Shown here: piece by piece, positions 52,429 through 63,888 of the stretch | How the letters are laid out: every line of letters begins with the position of its first letter | Numbering within the stretch: position 1 is the first letter of the stretch | From: Gammaproteobacteria bacterium HGW-Gammaproteobacteria-15 | GTDB taxonomy: Bacteria; Pseudomonadota; Gammaproteobacteria; Enterobacterales; Alteromonadaceae | Reading direction: 5' to 3' | Assembly: GCA_002840125.1 (NCBI GenBank) | Contig: PGZF01000005.1 | Coordinates: 734,662-798,661, forward strand | Length of the DNA: 64,000 nucleotides | Made by a program: the position numbers and the translations under genes | The notes under the pieces: model-generated | Told to the model about the DNA's origin: nothing | Databases searched by the model: none | What the model saw: only the letters and a program-made list of their open reading frames with translations

Positions 52429-53741
52429 GCTTTCTCGTTGTTGATCATTTTTTTCAGCCGGGCATAGAAAAAGCCGTCCATGTCCTGTTCGCCGGGTAGC
52501 AGCTGCCAGCCGTAGGGCTGATTTGCATGCTGTTGTGGCAACCTATCCAGCTTAGCATCACTGTGCTGCTGTAAAAACTGTTCAATTTGCTCGCTGTTTT
52601 CTGCCGGCAAAACACTGCAGGTTGCATAAAGCAGCGTGCCACCCGGCGCCAGCAGGCTCCAGCATTGGCGTAAGATACGCTGTTGCAGTTCAGCCAGCAC
52701 TGCGATATCAGCCTTTTTACGCAGCCAGCGGATATCCGGATGACGGCGGATCACACCGGTGGCCGAGCAAGGCACATCCAGCAAAATGCGGTCAAATAAC
52801 TTGCCGTGCCACCAGCTGTCGGGTTCGGCGGCATCAGCGGCAATAACATTAGCGTTTAAGCCCAAACGGGCCAGATTTTCATGCACCCGCAGCAGGCGTT
52901 TGGGTTCTTTATCCAGTGCGGTCAGTTCTGCATCGGGTGCCAGTTCCAGTATATGGCAGGTTTTACCGCCCGGGGCGCAGCAGGCATCCAGAATACGCTG
53001 GCTGCTGTTTACATCAAGCAAAGTGGCGGCATATTGCGCTGCGGCATCCTGCACTGAGAACCAGCCTTCGGCATAGCCGGGCAGGGAGGTGACATCCTGT
53101 GCCTGCGCCAGTTTAATTGCCGCCGGTAAACCGGCTACTGGCCGGGTGTATTCAATACCCTGGCGGGTTAGCGCGGCGGCATAGTCTGTCGGGTTAATTT
53201 TGCTGATATTTACCCGCAACCATAATGGTGCTTTTTGCTGGTTGGCATCAAGTATCTTTTGCCACTGTTGTGGATAAGCCTGTTGCAGTGCGCTAATCAG
53301 CCAGCCTGGATTATTAAACTGTACCGCGGCCGGCGCTGTGGTGAAGTTGAATAACTCAGGCTGGCGCTGCACATTACGCAGCACACCGTTAATCAGCTTG
53401 GTTAGCGACTGGCCTTTTAATTCACGTGCGGCGTCAACGGTTTCACTGATAGCGGCGTGGTCTGGTATGCGCATAAACTTAAGTTGGTAAATACCCACAT
53501 ACAGCAAAAACTGCAAAGGGCGCAGTTGCTTGATCAGCGGTTTACTCATTAGCTGGCCGCAAACGGCTTCAAGTTGTGGCAGGTAGCGCATTACGCCAAA
53601 GCAAATTTCCTGCAACAGGGCTTTGTCCAGCGGGTTATCCAGCAGTGCCTGCGCTTTGGGCAGCACCTCAGACAATGACATGCCTTGGTCGACTACATCA
53701 AAGCAGCTGCGTGCGGCAAGCACGCGAACGTTATAGCTCAT
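52425..53741 (-). CDS. rsmB: 16S rRNA (cytosine-967-C5) methyltransferase RsmB
   Basis: SAM-dependent rRNA m5C methyltransferase of 438 aa. An N-terminal NusB-like domain ([16 protein letters not shown]) is followed by the methyltransferase with [24 protein letters not shown] and the catalytic Cys in [13 protein letters not shown]. The ATG at 53741 overlaps the fmt stop (ATGA) and is preferred over an in-frame upstream start at 53777. Confidence 0.96.
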   Translation of the reverse strand: MSYNVRVLAARSCFDVVDQGMSLSEVLPKAQALLDNPLDKALLQEICFGVMRYLPQLEAVCGQLMSKPLIKQLRPLQFLLYVGIYQLKFMRIPDHAAISETVDAARELKGQSLTKLINGVLRNVQRQPELFNFTTAPAAVQFNNPGWLISALQQAYPQQWQKILDANQQKAPLWLRVNISKINPTDYAAALTRQGIEYTRPVAGLPAAIKLAQAQDVTSLPGYAEGWFSVQDAAAQYAATLLDVNSSQRILDACCAPGGKTCHILELAPDAELTALDKEPKRLLRVHENLARLGLNANVIAADAAEPDSWWHGKLFDRILLDVPCSATGVIRRHPDIRWLRKKADIAVLAELQQRILRQCWSLLAPGGTLLYATCSVLPAENSEQIEQFLQQHSDAKLDRLPQQHANQPYGWQLLPGEQDMDGFFYARLKKMINNEKA

Positions 53742-54694
53742 AGCACCTGGCCAATAATTGTACCGGGGCTTAGCCAATCAGCGCGGCCATTTAAAAAATC
53801 GGCGGCGGCCATGGCTTTTTTACCTGGCGGCTGTAGCTGGGTAATAAGCAATGCGCCTTCAGCACAGGCGATGCGGATGCCGTGTTTGTCGGCACTTAAC
53901 ACTGTACCTGCGGCTTTATCGCTGTTGCTGCTTTGTGCGCTTGCTTGCCACACCTTAATGCTGCCTTGCGGCAGTGTAAGATAGCTGACCGGCCAGGGGT
54001 TAAAGGCTCTTATTTCGCGCTGTAGGGCAGAGGCTGGTTTGTTAAAGTTGAGCAAGGCTTCATCTTTGTGCAGCTTTTCGGCGTAACTGGCGTGGCTGTT
54101 ATCCTGTATTTGCGCCTGTTGCTGCAGTGCCGGTAAGTTGGCCAATGCAGCCAGCAGAGCTTTGGGGCCCAGTATGGCTAGCTTGTCGTATAAAGAGGCG
54201 CTGGTATCAGTATCGTCAATAGCACAACTCACCGTGCTTAACATGGCGCCGGTATCAAGGCCGGCATCCATTTGCATAATGGTTACGCCGGTTTGAGCAT
54301 CGCCGGCCCAGATAGCGCGCTGAATTGGCGCAGCACCGCGCCAGCGCGGCAGTAAAGAGCCATGTACATTAATACAGCCAAGGAGGGGAGTATCCAGTAC
54401 GGCTTGTGGCAAAATTAAGCCATAGGCAACAACAATCATTAAATCAGCGTTTAGTGCGGCCAGCTCTTGTTGTGCCGGGGCTTTTTTCAGTGATTTAGGT
54501 TGATATACGGCCAGGTTATGCTGCAGGGCTAACTGTTTCACTGCGCTGGGTTGCAATTGCTGGCCACGGCCGGCTGGCCGGTCTGGCTGGGTGTAAACGG
54601 CGATAACCTGATGCCCTGCATCTAACAGCGCTTGCAGATGGCGCGCCGCAAAATCGGGCGTGCCAGCAAAAATAATACGTAAAGGAGTGGTCAC
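53738..54694 (-). CDS. fmt: Methionyl-tRNA formyltransferase
   Basis: Formylates initiator Met-tRNA, 318 aa. The N-terminal [18 protein letters not shown] and the catalytic segment [17 protein letters not shown] are diagnostic, with the C-terminal OB-like domain starting near WPVSYL. It lies 12 bp downstream of def. Confidence 0.97.
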   Translation of the reverse strand: MTTPLRIIFAGTPDFAARHLQALLDAGHQVIAVYTQPDRPAGRGQQLQPSAVKQLALQHNLAVYQPKSLKKAPAQQELAALNADLMIVVAYGLILPQAVLDTPLLGCINVHGSLLPRWRGAAPIQRAIWAGDAQTGVTIMQMDAGLDTGAMLSTVSCAIDDTDTSASLYDKLAILGPKALLAALANLPALQQQAQIQDNSHASYAEKLHKDEALLNFNKPASALQREIRAFNPWPVSYLTLPQGSIKVWQASAQSSNSDKAAGTVLSADKHGIRIACAEGALLITQLQPPGKKAMAAADFLNGRADWLSPGTIIGQVL

Positions 54695-54706
54695 TGTATA
54701 TCCTGT

Positions 54707-55222
54707 TTAAAGGGCGTGGCGCTGTGCCAGTTTGGCTTCTTTTTCCAGCTTCTTCCGGATCCGCTCACGCTTTAACGGCGACAGATAATCGATAAATAAT
54801 TTGCCGACCAGATGGTCCAGCTCGTGTTGCAGGCAAATTGCCAGCAGGCCATCGGCATTTAACTCGAACCACTCGCCGTTTCTGTCTTGCGCCTTCACTG
54901 TTACTTCGGCCGCACGTTCTACTTTGGCGTAGTTTTGTGGCACAGACAAACAGCCTTCTTCATAGCTGGTTTCGCCACTGCGGGCGATAATTTCCGGGTT
55001 AATAAACACCATGGGGTCGTTACTGTCTTCAGATAGATCAATAACCACCACGCGCAGATGCACATTAACCTGCGTAGCGGCCAACCCAATACCATTTTCG
55101 TCGTACATGGTATCGAGCATATCGTCGACCAGTTGTTGGATCTCTGACGTAACCGCTGCAACAGGTTTTGCTACTGTGCGAAGCCTTTCATCCGGGTAAT
55201 GTAAAACATGTAAAACTGCCAT
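54707..55222 (-). CDS. def: Peptide deformylase
   Basis: Metalloenzyme that removes formyl from nascent proteins, 171 aa. All three motifs are present: [17 protein letters not shown] and QHELDHLVG, which supply the Cys and two His metal ligands. First gene of def-fmt-rsmB-trkA, divergent from the lysM gene. Confidence 0.97.
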   Translation of the reverse strand: MAVLHVLHYPDERLRTVAKPVAAVTSEIQQLVDDMLDTMYDENGIGLAATQVNVHLRVVVIDLSEDSNDPMVFINPEIIARSGETSYEEGCLSVPQNYAKVERAAEVTVKAQDRNGEWFELNADGLLAICLQHELDHLVGKLFIDYLSPLKRERIRKKLEKEAKLAQRHAL

Positions 55223-55345
55223 AACACCTACAAAATTATGCTTTGTTTCAAAGGTTGTGATATGTTTTAATTTTAGCCATTAATCCGCTGTATTAACAGC
55301 TTAGTGTGCAATAATTACAACAAGAACGAGCTCAAGGATGCCGGC

Positions 55346-56455
55346 ATGCTGAAAAAATTCGCTGCTATTGTCACTCTGGTGGTTATGAGTGGCTTTTTTA
55401 ATGTGTTTGCCGATGTATTAAAAATTCGTGACGATGCTCCTGCCAGTTATGTTGTTAAGAAAGGCGATACGCTGTGGGATATTTCCGCTTTATACCTGAG
55501 TGAGCCTTGGTTATGGCCACAGCTGTGGCAGATGAACCCCCAGGTTGACAACCCGCACCTGATATTTCCCGGTGATACGTTAACACTTACTTATGATGCA
55601 CAGGGCCGGCCCCGTCTGGCAGTAAATAACAAGGTAAAACGCTTATCACCTACCGCCCGTAAAACGGTAAAAAGCGCCGATGCGGTGTCTACCTTACCGC
55701 TAAGTATGATTCGGCATTATCTGACGTTTGAACAATCGTTGTCGGATGAGCAAATTCAGGCTCTGCCTTATATCCTCGGTTCTAATGCCAACGTAAAAAA
55801 CTCGGTAAGTGACCATATTATTTATGCGAAAGGCGTATTGGACACCGGGGCCTCTTATGGTGTGTATCGCAAAGGTAAACCTTATTTTGATCCGGAAACT
55901 GAAACTGTATTAGGTTATGAAACCACGCTGGTGGCCACCGCGCGGGCGTTCCGGCCCGGACATGACGCAACTGAAGATAAACCGGCCGAAGCATCATCAC
56001 TGAACGTGCTTAGCGTTAAGCGCGAAATTAAACAGGGTGATCGCCTGATGCCGGCGTTGGAAGGGCAGGCGTTACCAGCGTTTTTTCTGATGACTAAACC
56101 GGAATTTGATATCACCGGAACCATTATCGATACTACGTCTAACCTGCGTGAGTTTTCCAAGTGGGATATTGTGGTGTTAAATCGTGGGGCATTACAGCAG
56201 TTAAAGGCCGGCCATATGGTAGGTATTTACCGCAACTCGCCAACGGTAGTCGATAGCCCTAATGGCCCGGTATACATTGAAGACGCCAGTAAATTGCAGA
56301 AAATGTTCAAAAACTTTGGCGATACCACTGTTACCTTGCCACGAGAAAAAGTGGGTGAGTTGATGGTATTTAAAGTATCTGAGCGCACCAGTTTTGCTAT
56401 TGTCACTAAAACGCAACGTCCAATCCGGGTTGGAGATTTAATCGCTAACCTGTAA
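55346..56455 (+). CDS. LysM-domain periplasmic protein
   Basis: A 369-aa exported protein. The signal peptide (about 1-22, ending VFA) precedes a LysM peptidoglycan-binding module at about 32-80 (YVVKKGDTLWDISALYLSE, NPHLIFPGDTL). The rest is of unknown fold. Proteins of this kind sit between def and dprA in many gammaproteobacteria. The ATG at 55346 follows AAGGA; a further upstream in-frame start adds no signal-like residues. Confidence 0.9.
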   Translation: MLKKFAAIVTLVVMSGFFNVFADVLKIRDDAPASYVVKKGDTLWDISALYLSEPWLWPQLWQMNPQVDNPHLIFPGDTLTLTYDAQGRPRLAVNNKVKRLSPTARKTVKSADAVSTLPLSMIRHYLTFEQSLSDEQIQALPYILGSNANVKNSVSDHIIYAKGVLDTGASYGVYRKGKPYFDPETETVLGYETTLVATARAFRPGHDATEDKPAEASSLNVLSVKREIKQGDRLMPALEGQALPAFFLMTKPEFDITGTIIDTTSNLREFSKWDIVVLNRGALQQLKAGHMVGIYRNSPTVVDSPNGPVYIEDASKLQKMFKNFGDTTVTLPREKVGELMVFKVSERTSFAIVTKTQRPIRVGDLIANL

Positions 56456-56481
56456 CTCAATAAGTATGGAGCCAGTTTGTC

Positions 56482-57573
56482 ATGGAGGATATCTGCAACT
56501 GGCTCGCTTTAGCCACTGTGCATGGCCTTGATGGCCTGAAGTTCCAACGTCTGAGCGAGCAAATATCGGTTACCGAGCTGGTAAAATTACCGGCCAGTAC
56601 CTTAAGAGATATTGGTTTTACCGAGCGCCAGGCGCATATACTGGCTTATGAGTCAAAAGCCAAAGTGGACAGTGCGTTACAATGGCTGGCGCAGGCCGAT
56701 AATCATCATGTTATTACTTATCTTGACCCACGCTATCCGGCATTATTAAAGCAAACCAAACAGCCACCTTTGCTATTGTTTGTTAAAGGTAACCCGCAGA
56801 TCCTGGCACAGCAGCAACTCGCTATGGTGGGTAGCCGTCAGCCCACACCAACCGGGCGTAAAGTGGCGCAAAGTTTCGCGGCTGAATTGTCACAGCAGGG
56901 CTACGTTATTACCAGCGGTATGGCACGCGGTATCGACAGCGAAAGCCACAAAGGCGCTTTGCAGGCAGGTGGCTTAACCATAGCCGTGTTGGGCCATGGT
57001 TTAAAGCAGGTGTATCCTGCTTCCAATAAGGCGCTGGCAGAAGCGATAACTGAGCAGGGTGCTCTGGTGTCAGAGTATTTTCCTGATGTACTGGCGCGGG
57101 CAGAGTGGTTTCCGCAGCGTAACCGCATTGTTGTTGGTTTAAGTATTGGCACCATAGTGGTAGAGGCGGGCTTAAAAAGTGGTACTTTAATTAGTGCTAA
57201 CCTGGCGGCTGAATACAGCCGTGATGTATTTGCGGTGCCCGGTTCAGTGTATAGCCCGCAGTCGGCGGGTTGCCATGCGCTAATTCAACAAGGCGCTAAA
57301 CTGGTGACAAGTGTGGCCGATATACTGGAGGAATGGAGCTTTTTTCAGAAAAGTTGTCTAACACCTGAGCCTGAATCAGAAAAAAGTACTGAAACAGACT
57401 TGTTTGCCCGCCAGTTGTTGGCTAACGTAGGAGATGAAGTTACCGCAGTTGATTTGATTGCACAGCGCGCCGGGTTGGCGATAGCTGATGCAACTATAGC
57501 GCTGTTACAGCTGGAGTTAGCTGGTGAAGTAGCAGCAGTTCCCGGTGGCTACATTAGAGTGAGGAGTGCCTGA
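56482..57573 (+). CDS. dprA: DNA-processing protein DprA (Smf)
   Basis: RecA-loading protein involved in natural transformation, 363 aa. An N-terminal helical domain precedes the Rossmann core with [45 protein letters not shown] and [15 protein letters not shown]-terminal winged-helix-like domain follows (about 300-363). smg follows 2 bp later. Confidence 0.96.
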   Translation: MEDICNWLALATVHGLDGLKFQRLSEQISVTELVKLPASTLRDIGFTERQAHILAYESKAKVDSALQWLAQADNHHVITYLDPRYPALLKQTKQPPLLLFVKGNPQILAQQQLAMVGSRQPTPTGRKVAQSFAAELSQQGYVITSGMARGIDSESHKGALQAGGLTIAVLGHGLKQVYPASNKALAEAITEQGALVSEYFPDVLARAEWFPQRNRIVVGLSIGTIVVEAGLKSGTLISANLAAEYSRDVFAVPGSVYSPQSAGCHALIQQGAKLVTSVADILEEWSFFQKSCLTPEPESEKSTETDLFARQLLANVGDEVTAVDLIAQRAGLAIADATIALLQLELAGEVAAVPGGYIRVRSA

Positions 57574-57575
57574 GT

Positions 57576-58049
57576 ATGTTTGATATCCTCGTTTACCTGT
57601 TTGAAAACTATATCCACAATGAATCTGACATTTACGTTAACCATGCTGATCTGACCAAAGAGTTAAGCCGGGCGGGTTTTCATGACGACGATATCTTCAA
57701 AGCGCTAAAGTGGCTCGACAACCTGTCTGCGCTGCAGGAAAGTCATGTTAAGCCCTATTTGTCCAAAGGCACCTCCAACGCTACCCGCATTTATTGCGCG
57801 GCAGAATTGGCCAAAATGGATGTGGAATGCCAGGGCTTTTTGCTGTTTCTGGAACAAGTTAATGTGCTGGACGCCGTTACCCGTGAGATGGTTATCGACA
57901 GGGTAATGGATCTGGACAGTAACAGCATTAGCCTGGAAGATTTAAAATGGGTGGTACTGATGGTGCTGTTTAATGTACCTGGCCACGAAAATGCCTATGC
58001 CCAAATGGAAGATTTAATTTTTGATGAACCTGAAGGGCCGCTGCATTAA
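57576..58049 (+). CDS. smg: Smg family protein (DUF494)
   Basis: A 157-aa protein of the Smg/DUF494 family, function unknown. It opens with [16 protein letters not shown] and contains [24 protein letters not shown] in pieces, both highly conserved. It follows dprA, the usual neighbour. Confidence 0.95.
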   Translation: MFDILVYLFENYIHNESDIYVNHADLTKELSRAGFHDDDIFKALKWLDNLSALQESHVKPYLSKGTSNATRIYCAAELAKMDVECQGFLLFLEQVNVLDAVTREMVIDRVMDLDSNSISLEDLKWVVLMVLFNVPGHENAYAQMEDLIFDEPEGPLH

Positions 58050-58064
58050 GCGGCCTTAACCTTT

Positions 58065-58604
58065 ATGACTGATGATTCTGCGTTATTTGCGCTGCCGCAA
58101 CAGCAGCAGTTGTGCCCGTTATGCCAGCAGCCGCTGGTAATCAAGTCCGGTAAAAATGGTCCTTTTCTTGGTTGCAGTGCTTATCCGGCCTGCAACTATA
58201 TCAAAGCCTTGCACCAGCATGAGACCAGCATCGTTAAAGTGCTGGAAAGTGAAGCCTGCCCGCAATGCGGCAATGCGCTGGCGGTAAAAAATGGCCGGTA
58301 CGGCATGTTTATTGGCTGTACCGATTATCCGCGCTGTAATTTTGTCGTGCATGAGCATAGCGAACAAACGGACGCAGAACGGCTGGCTTGCCCTAAATGT
58401 AAACTGGGCCAGCTGACCGAGCGGGTAAATAAGTTTGGTAAAGCGTTCTGGGGCTGTGACAACTATCCCAAATGCAAGTTTCTGCTAAATGACAAACCGG
58501 TTGCCGGTGCCTGCGTAGTTTGTGGTTTTGCTTTGCTGGTAGAAAGAAAAGGCGTGTTGTACTGCGCAGATAAAAAATGCGGGGAAAAACAGCCGGCAGC
58601 TTAA
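58065..58604 (+). CDS. yrdD: Topoisomerase I-type zinc-ribbon protein YrdD
   Basis: A 179-aa protein made of repeated topoisomerase C-terminal zinc ribbons: CPLCQQ...CSAYPAC, CPQCGN...CTDYPRC, CPKCKLG...CDNYPKC and a final CVVCGF...CADKKC. There is no catalytic topoisomerase domain. Nucleic-acid binding is likely. It is 15 bp after smg, in the conserved dprA-smg-yrdD order, and convergent with purK. Confidence 0.92.
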   Translation: MTDDSALFALPQQQQLCPLCQQPLVIKSGKNGPFLGCSAYPACNYIKALHQHETSIVKVLESEACPQCGNALAVKNGRYGMFIGCTDYPRCNFVVHEHSEQTDAERLACPKCKLGQLTERVNKFGKAFWGCDNYPKCKFLLNDKPVAGACVVCGFALLVERKGVLYCADKKCGEKQPAA

Positions 58605-58620
58605 ACTACCGGCCAGCGCA

Positions 58621-59754
58621 TCAGTTTAACCGCTCTGCCATTTGAGCCAGCTCGGGAAAAGCCGCCTCAGGCAATAGCGCGATTAATTGCTCAAAACGTT
58701 GCTTTAGTTGGGCATTGTCTGTCGCGGATAAATTAATATGGCCCATTTTGCGACCGGCGCGTTTGCTTTTACCGTACCAGTGTAAATGCAATCCTGGCAG
58801 CGCCAGTATTTGTTCCGGCACTGTGTCTTCGCCAAGAATATTTACCATCAGGCTTGGGCGCAGTAAGGCGGTACTGCCAAGCGGTAAGCCGCACACTGCG
58901 CGTAAGTGCTGCTCAAACTGACACACATCAGCGCCTTGCTGGGTCCAATGGCCAGAGTTATGCACTCTTGGCGCAATTTCATTCACCAACAGCTCACCGT
59001 TAACATCAAAAAACTCAATCGCCAGTACGCCGACATAGTTCAGCTGCTTTGCCACAGCAGTAAACATTTGTTGTGCTTGCTGTTGCAGTTGTTCATTACC
59101 GGCTATGGCTAATGACACGCTAAGCACGCCGTTAACATGGTGGTTCTCGGTTAATGGATATACCTGTACCTCACCTTTGCTGTTGCGGGCGCCAATCAGT
59201 GACACTTCACGTTGGAACGGAATAAACTGCTCAGCTACGATAGCTTGTTCGCTATCGGCGCTCAGAAAGGCGCTGATTTCCTGCCACAACGGAGCTGCTT
59301 GCTCTGGCTGTTTTAACCGCCACTGGCCTTTACCGTCATAACCTGCCAGCGCGCTTTTAAATACCAGCGGTAAGCCCAGCTTGCTGATAGCATTATTAAA
59401 ATCGGTTTCGTTATTAATAATATGGTAACTGGCAGAGCGCACACCGGCGCTGTCCAGCAACTGCTTTTCTAACCGGCGGTCGCCTCCGGCTTTAATGGCC
59501 GTTTCGCCCGGAAAAAACTTACCGCTTTGTTGGCACTGCGCCAGTACCGGCAGCGGAATATGTTCAAACTCAGCGGTAACTATATCGGCATCGGCTATGG
59601 CATTGGCCAGACCCTTGCCGAGATTCTGCTGCGTTAGCGGGTGTACTATGGCATCACTGTTAACATCATAAGCGCTGATGCTGATATTCAGCGGCGCACC
59701 GGCCAATGCCATCATCCGGGCCAGTTGGCCGGCGCCTAAGACTAATACCTTCAT
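58621..59754 (-). CDS. purK: N5-carboxyaminoimidazole ribonucleotide synthetase PurK
   Basis: ATP-grasp enzyme of purine biosynthesis, 377 aa. It shows [29 protein letters not shown] and [16 protein letters not shown], all typical of PurK. Its start overlaps the purE stop by 4 bp. Confidence 0.97.
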   Translation of the reverse strand: MKVLVLGAGQLARMMALAGAPLNISISAYDVNSDAIVHPLTQQNLGKGLANAIADADIVTAEFEHIPLPVLAQCQQSGKFFPGETAIKAGGDRRLEKQLLDSAGVRSASYHIINNETDFNNAISKLGLPLVFKSALAGYDGKGQWRLKQPEQAAPLWQEISAFLSADSEQAIVAEQFIPFQREVSLIGARNSKGEVQVYPLTENHHVNGVLSVSLAIAGNEQLQQQAQQMFTAVAKQLNYVGVLAIEFFDVNGELLVNEIAPRVHNSGHWTQQGADVCQFEQHLRAVCGLPLGSTALLRPSLMVNILGEDTVPEQILALPGLHLHWYGKSKRAGRKMGHINLSATDNAQLKQRFEQLIALLPEAAFPELAQMAERLN

Positions 59755-60242
59755 AACGGCACCTGTGACGGATCGGGTTGGCTTAGTACCATATCGGTTT
59801 GCGCCTGGCGAAAGGCATCAATTTTTGTCATCAGCTCCGGGCTGTTTGTCGCCAGAATTTGCGCTGCCAACAGGCCGGCATTCGCCGCACCGGCATCGCC
59901 AATCGCCAGGGTGCCTACTGCTACGCCCTTTGGCATTTGCACAATAGACAACAAAGAATCCAGGCCTTTAAGCGCCTTAGATTGCACCGGCACGCCCAGT
60001 ACCGGCAGGCTGGTAAAAGCAGCGGCCATGCCGGGTAAATGCGCAGCACCACCGGCACCGGCAATAATAACTTTTAAACCGCGGCTGGCGGCTGAACTGG
60101 CATAATCGGCTAATAACTGCGGTGTACGATGTGCGGAAACAACTTTGGTTTCATAGGCTATACCGAACTTGTCCAGCATATCAGCGGCGTGCTTCATAGT
60201 AGGCCAGTCTGAGGTTGAACCCATGATGATGCCAACTTGCAT
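59751..60242 (-). CDS. purE: N5-carboxyaminoimidazole ribonucleotide mutase PurE
   Basis: Class I PurE, 163 aa, next step after PurK in purine synthesis. [23 protein letters not shown] and [14 protein letters not shown] are visible. No clear PurR operator is seen in the 119 bp before the start. Confidence 0.97.
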   Translation of the reverse strand: MQVGIIMGSTSDWPTMKHAADMLDKFGIAYETKVVSAHRTPQLLADYASSAASRGLKVIIAGAGGAAHLPGMAAAFTSLPVLGVPVQSKALKGLDSLLSIVQMPKGVAVGTLAIGDAGAANAGLLAAQILATNSPELMTKIDAFRQAQTDMVLSQPDPSQVPL

Positions 60243-60361
60243 TGTTGTTTCCTTCTGTACGTGATGAACTAAAAGCGTGAAGGCGCTATTATAGCCAGTT
60301 GCGCAGCTGAAGAAAATTTTAACTGCGTTTTTCGTATAATTATCCGGAGTAGTGGCAACAA

Positions 60362-60916
60362 ATGACAGAACAGCAGCTGGTATTACAGGCTTTGCAACAA
60401 GGTGGTGTTATCGCTTACCCCACTGAAGCAGTTTACGGTTTAGGTTGCGACCCGGATAACGAGGCGGCGGTAATGGCGCTGCTGGCGATTAAACAGCGGC
60501 CGGTAGAGAAGGGCCTCATCTTAATTGCCGCCAACTATTCACAGTTGCTGCCCTATGTTGATGACAAAGCCATACCGCCGGAAAAGCGCTATCAGATATT
60601 TTCCAGTTGGCCCGGTCACATCAGTTGGGTACTACCGGCCAGCAAAACCGCGCCCAAGTGGCTTACCGGCCAGTTTGACAGTATAGCCGTGCGGGTCAGT
60701 GCACATCCGGTGGTGCAACAACTGTGTAGTGCTTATGGCAAACCTTTGGTATCAACCAGCGCGAATTTATCCGGCCAGCCGGCCATCACCGATAAAGCTG
60801 AGCTGGAGCAAAGTTTGGGCGCTAAGTTGTCTGCTATTATGCCGGGCCCGTTGGGTGGTGCCACACAGCCCAGTCAAATTCGCGATGCCTTAAGCGGCAA
60901 TATAGTAAGGAGTTAA
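60362..60916 (+). CDS. tsaC: Threonylcarbamoyl-AMP synthase TsaC
   Basis: Makes TC-AMP for tRNA t6A synthesis, 184 aa. [31 protein letters not shown] and [12 protein letters not shown] are typical of the Sua5/YrdC fold, short TsaC form. hemF starts 1 bp after its stop. Confidence 0.96.
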   Translation: MTEQQLVLQALQQGGVIAYPTEAVYGLGCDPDNEAAVMALLAIKQRPVEKGLILIAANYSQLLPYVDDKAIPPEKRYQIFSSWPGHISWVLPASKTAPKWLTGQFDSIAVRVSAHPVVQQLCSAYGKPLVSTSANLSGQPAITDKAELEQSLGAKLSAIMPGPLGGATQPSQIRDALSGNIVRS

Positions 60917-60917
60917 G

Positions 60918-61850
60918 GTGACCAACAGCCAACCTCAGCAGCATCTGGCTGCAGTGCAGCAGTTTTTACAGCAGTTGCAGGATAATATCTGTGCAATGCT
61001 GGAGCAGGCAGACGGTAGTGCTCACTTTGTGGAAGATGCCTGGCAGCGGCCTGAAGGCGGTGGCGGTAAAAGCCGTGTCTTAACCGGCGGTAAGGTGTTT
61101 GAGCAGGCCGGGGTAAATTACTCGCATGTGTTTGGTGCCAATATGCCGGCATCGGCTACGGCACACCGGCCGGAACTGGCAGGGCGCAGCTTTAATGCCT
61201 GTGGCGTGTCGCTGGTGATCCATCCTAATAACCCGTATTTGCCCACCACCCATGCCAATGTACGGTTTTTTATCGCCGAAAAAGCCGGTGAAGCACCGGT
61301 ATGGTGGTTTGGCGGCGGTTTTGATCTAACCCCTTATTATCCGTTTGAAGACGATGTGGTGCATTGGCACCAAACCGCCAAAACAGCAGTCGACCCTTTT
61401 GGCGCCGATTATTATCCGGCCTATAAAAAATGGTGTGACGAGTATTTTTACTTAAAACATCGCGGCGAAACCCGCGGCGTTGGCGGGCTGTTCTTTGATG
61501 ATTTAAATGCGCCGGGCTTTGAGCAAAGTTTTGCGCTGATGCGTGCTGTCGGCGAAGCCTTTATTCCGGCTTATCTGCCAATAGTTGAGCGGCGTAAAGA
61601 TACGCCATACGGCGAGCATCAGCGCCAGTTCCAGCTGTACCGCCGTGGCCGCTATGTTGAATTTAATCTGGTGTACGACAGGGGCACCTTGTTTGGTCTG
61701 CAAAGCGGTGGGCGCACTGAATCCATTTTAATGTCGATGCCACCGCTGGTGCGCTGGCAGTATGGTTTTCAGCCAGAGCCTGGCAGTGCCGAAGCACTAT
61801 TGTACCAGCGCTATCTTAAACCGCAGGATTGGCTGAAGCTTCAGGCTTAA
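60918..61850 (+). CDS. hemF: Oxygen-dependent coproporphyrinogen-III oxidase HemF
   Basis: Aerobic heme-biosynthesis enzyme, 310 aa. [34 protein letters not shown] in parts, FDDLNAPGF and [22 protein letters not shown] in parts identify it. The start is GTG (60918) with AAGGAG 5 nt upstream. Its stop overlaps the convergent globin gene by 4 bp. Confidence 0.97.
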   Translation: MTNSQPQQHLAAVQQFLQQLQDNICAMLEQADGSAHFVEDAWQRPEGGGGKSRVLTGGKVFEQAGVNYSHVFGANMPASATAHRPELAGRSFNACGVSLVIHPNNPYLPTTHANVRFFIAEKAGEAPVWWFGGGFDLTPYYPFEDDVVHWHQTAKTAVDPFGADYYPAYKKWCDEYFYLKHRGETRGVGGLFFDDLNAPGFEQSFALMRAVGEAFIPAYLPIVERRKDTPYGEHQRQFQLYRRGRYVEFNLVYDRGTLFGLQSGGRTESILMSMPPLVRWQYGFQPEPGSAEALLYQRYLKPQDWLKLQA

Positions 61851-62293
61851 CAATTAATCATATGGCTCGCCAGTTGGCCGATCGACTGGCGAATACCATC
61901 ACGCAACAGCTTATTCTCCACCACGTCATCCAGCGCTTTGTCCATACAAAACATCCACTGATCACGCAGTTTTTCATCTACCGGAAAAGGCAGATGCCGG
62001 GCGCGCAGGCGGGGGTGGCCATATTGCTGCTCGAATAATGGCGGGCCGCCAAGCCAGCCGGATAAAAACTGGAAAAATTTTTGCCGGATAGTATCCAGCG
62101 GCAGCGGGTGGATAGCGTACAGCTCTGCCGCTTCTGGTGCGGTTTCCATTACATCATAGAAACGGTTCGCCAGCTTGCGAACGCTGTCTTCTCCGCCCAG
62201 CATGGCATACGGTGTTTGCTGCGGTGTCGGGTGCGGCTTGCTATTTGGCGTGGTTTTATTAAAAATCATCTGTATTAACTTCTTAATGGACAT
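61847..62293 (-). CDS. Group II truncated hemoglobin
   Basis: A small heme protein of 148 aa. It has [23 protein letters not shown], the [17 protein letters not shown] segment, the proximal-His region [12 protein letters not shown] and [14 protein letters not shown] with Trp at the G8 position, as in trHbII. Likely binds O2 or NO. The ATG at 62293 is preferred, but a frame opening at 62341 inside aroE is possible. Its start is only 5 bp from the divergent aroE start. Confidence 0.9.
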   Translation of the reverse strand: MSIKKLIQMIFNKTTPNSKPHPTPQQTPYAMLGGEDSVRKLANRFYDVMETAPEAAELYAIHPLPLDTIRQKFFQFLSGWLGGPPLFEQQYGHPRLRARHLPFPVDEKLRDQWMFCMDKALDDVVENKLLRDGIRQSIGQLASHMINC

Positions 62294-62298
62294 CACTT

Positions 62299-63117
62299 GT
62301 GGACCGTTATGCTGTATTCGGTAATCCGATAGGCCACTCAAAGTCGCCCTTTATTCATACACAGTTTGCTGCCGCACTGGGCGAACAACTGCAGTACGAC
62401 GCCATTTTAGCACCGCTTGATGGCTTTGCCGACAGCTGGCACAGCTTTGTCGCCGCTGGGGGTAAAGGTGGCAATGTTACTGTGCCGTTTAAGGAAGCCG
62501 CTTATCAGCTGGCAGAGCTGTTATCGGACAGAGCAAAGCAAGCCGGCGCGGTAAATACACTTTATATAAACAGTGACGGCAAGCTAACAGGGGATAATAC
62601 CGATGGTATTGGCCTGGTAGCTGATCTGACAAGGCTGGGCATTAATCTTAACGGCATAACGGTATTGTTGCTCGGTGCCGGCGGTGCCAGCCGCGGCGCT
62701 ATAGGGCCCTTACTTGATGCCGGTGTTAAGCAATTGGTGTTGGCTAACCGTACAGTAAGTAAAGCACAAGCCATCGCGGCCAATTTTGGTGCGCATGTCA
62801 GTGCTTGTGGTTATGCCAATATACCATCGCAACCTTATCAGTTGGTGATTAATGCCACCTCATCCGGCTTAACCGGAGAGCGGCCGTCAATCGCCGTGCA
62901 GCACTTACAGCACTGTCAGCTGGTATACGATATGTTGTACGGCGCTGAACCCACGCCGTTTATGCTATGGGCTAAAGCTGCAGGCGTGCCACAACAGGCT
63001 GATGGTTTAGGCATGTTGTTGGCCCAGGCGGCTGAAGCCTTTTATATCTGGCGCGGTAAAAGGCCGGATATCACGCCAGTGTTAGCTGTACTTAAACAGC
63101 AGCTAAGCGGCAACTGA
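62299..63117 (+). CDS. aroE: Shikimate dehydrogenase AroE
   Basis: NADPH-dependent enzyme of the aromatic amino-acid pathway, 272 aa. VFGNPIGHSKSPFIH, GGNVTVPFKEAAY, NTDGIGLVADL, LLGAGGASRGA and NATSSGLTGE are present. The start is a GTG at 62299, 5 bp from the divergent globin start. Confidence 0.97.
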   Translation: MDRYAVFGNPIGHSKSPFIHTQFAAALGEQLQYDAILAPLDGFADSWHSFVAAGGKGGNVTVPFKEAAYQLAELLSDRAKQAGAVNTLYINSDGKLTGDNTDGIGLVADLTRLGINLNGITVLLLGAGGASRGAIGPLLDAGVKQLVLANRTVSKAQAIAANFGAHVSACGYANIPSQPYQLVINATSSGLTGERPSIAVQHLQHCQLVYDMLYGAEPTPFMLWAKAAGVPQQADGLGMLLAQAAEAFYIWRGKRPDITPVLAVLKQQLSGN

Positions 63118-63121
63118 GCTA

Positions 63122-63358
63122 ATGAACCAGCAACTGATTTTTAATAATGATTTTGCCTTCGCGCTAGCCAGACAGGCCGTTAGCTTTAGTTGCCTGGTCG
63201 GCGGGTTAAAAGTGCACTGCTATATTCCTCTGCCTGCAGAGCAACAAGCTGAAGCTTTCTTGCAACAGGTAAAAGCAGACGCGTTTCACTGGGAAGACTG
63301 CGCCGAACAGGCCATAGCCGACGACGCTTATAATAGTGCAGGCGAGGTTTGGCTTTAA
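63122..63358 (+). CDS. DUF1488 family protein
   Basis: A 78-aa protein of the DUF1488 family, function unknown, commonly found just after aroE in Alteromonadales. VSFSCLVGGLKVHCYI and the FHWEDCAEQAIADDAYN end are characteristic. It starts 4 bp after aroE and overlaps the convergent yrdA by 4 bp. Confidence 0.88.
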   Translation: MNQQLIFNNDFAFALARQAVSFSCLVGGLKVHCYIPLPAEQQAEAFLQQVKADAFHWEDCAEQAIADDAYNSAGEVWL

Positions 63359-63888
63359 GCTTCTGCCAGATATTCGTTCTTTAATATTACATAGTTCGCT
63401 GCTGACTCCGCTAAAAAGGCTTTCTCAGCATCATGAAGTGGCCTGGCCTGTTTCACCGGACTGCCTACATATAAATAGCCGCTCTGCAGCCGCTTGCCGG
63501 GCGGCACTAAACTGCCGGCACCAATAATCACCTCATCTTCTACTATTACATCGTCCATCACTATAGCGCCCATGCCAACCAGAATGCGGTTGCCCAGCGT
63601 GCAGCCATGCAGCATCACTTTATGGCCTACGGTGACGTCTTCACCTATTACTAAGGGGGAACCTTCAGGCTTACCTTTACTGGGCCGGGATAAATGCAGC
63701 ACCGAGCCATCCTGTATATTCGTGCGGGCACCAATACGGATATAGTTCACATCACCACGCGCTGCAACCAAAGGCCAGATACTGACATCTTCTGCCAGTT
63801 CAATATCGCCAACCAGCACGCTTGATTCATCTATATATACCCCTGACGCCAGTTTCGGCGTTATACCTTTATAAGCTCGTATCGTCAT
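63355..63888 (-). CDS. yrdA: Gamma-class carbonic anhydrase family protein YrdA
   Basis: Left-handed beta-helix protein of 177 aa with hexapeptide repeats. It shows VAARGDVNYIRIGARTNIQDG in parts, GHKVMLHGC and GMGAIVMDDVIVEDEV. The His ligands characteristic of gamma carbonic anhydrases can be seen. The ATG at 63888 follows GGAGG; an upstream in-frame codon at 63900 is less likely. Confidence 0.94.
   Translation of the reverse strand: MTIRAYKGITPKLASGVYIDESSVLVGDIELAEDVSIWPLVAARGDVNYIRIGARTNIQDGSVLHLSRPSKGKPEGSPLVIGEDVTVGHKVMLHGCTLGNRILVGMGAIVMDDVIVEDEVIIGAGSLVPPGKRLQSGYLYVGSPVKQARPLHDAEKAFLAESAANYVILKNEYLAEA

Noticed and set aside
60243..60361. PurR operator before purE
   Set aside because: No sequence close to the ACGCAAACGTTTGCGT pattern was found.
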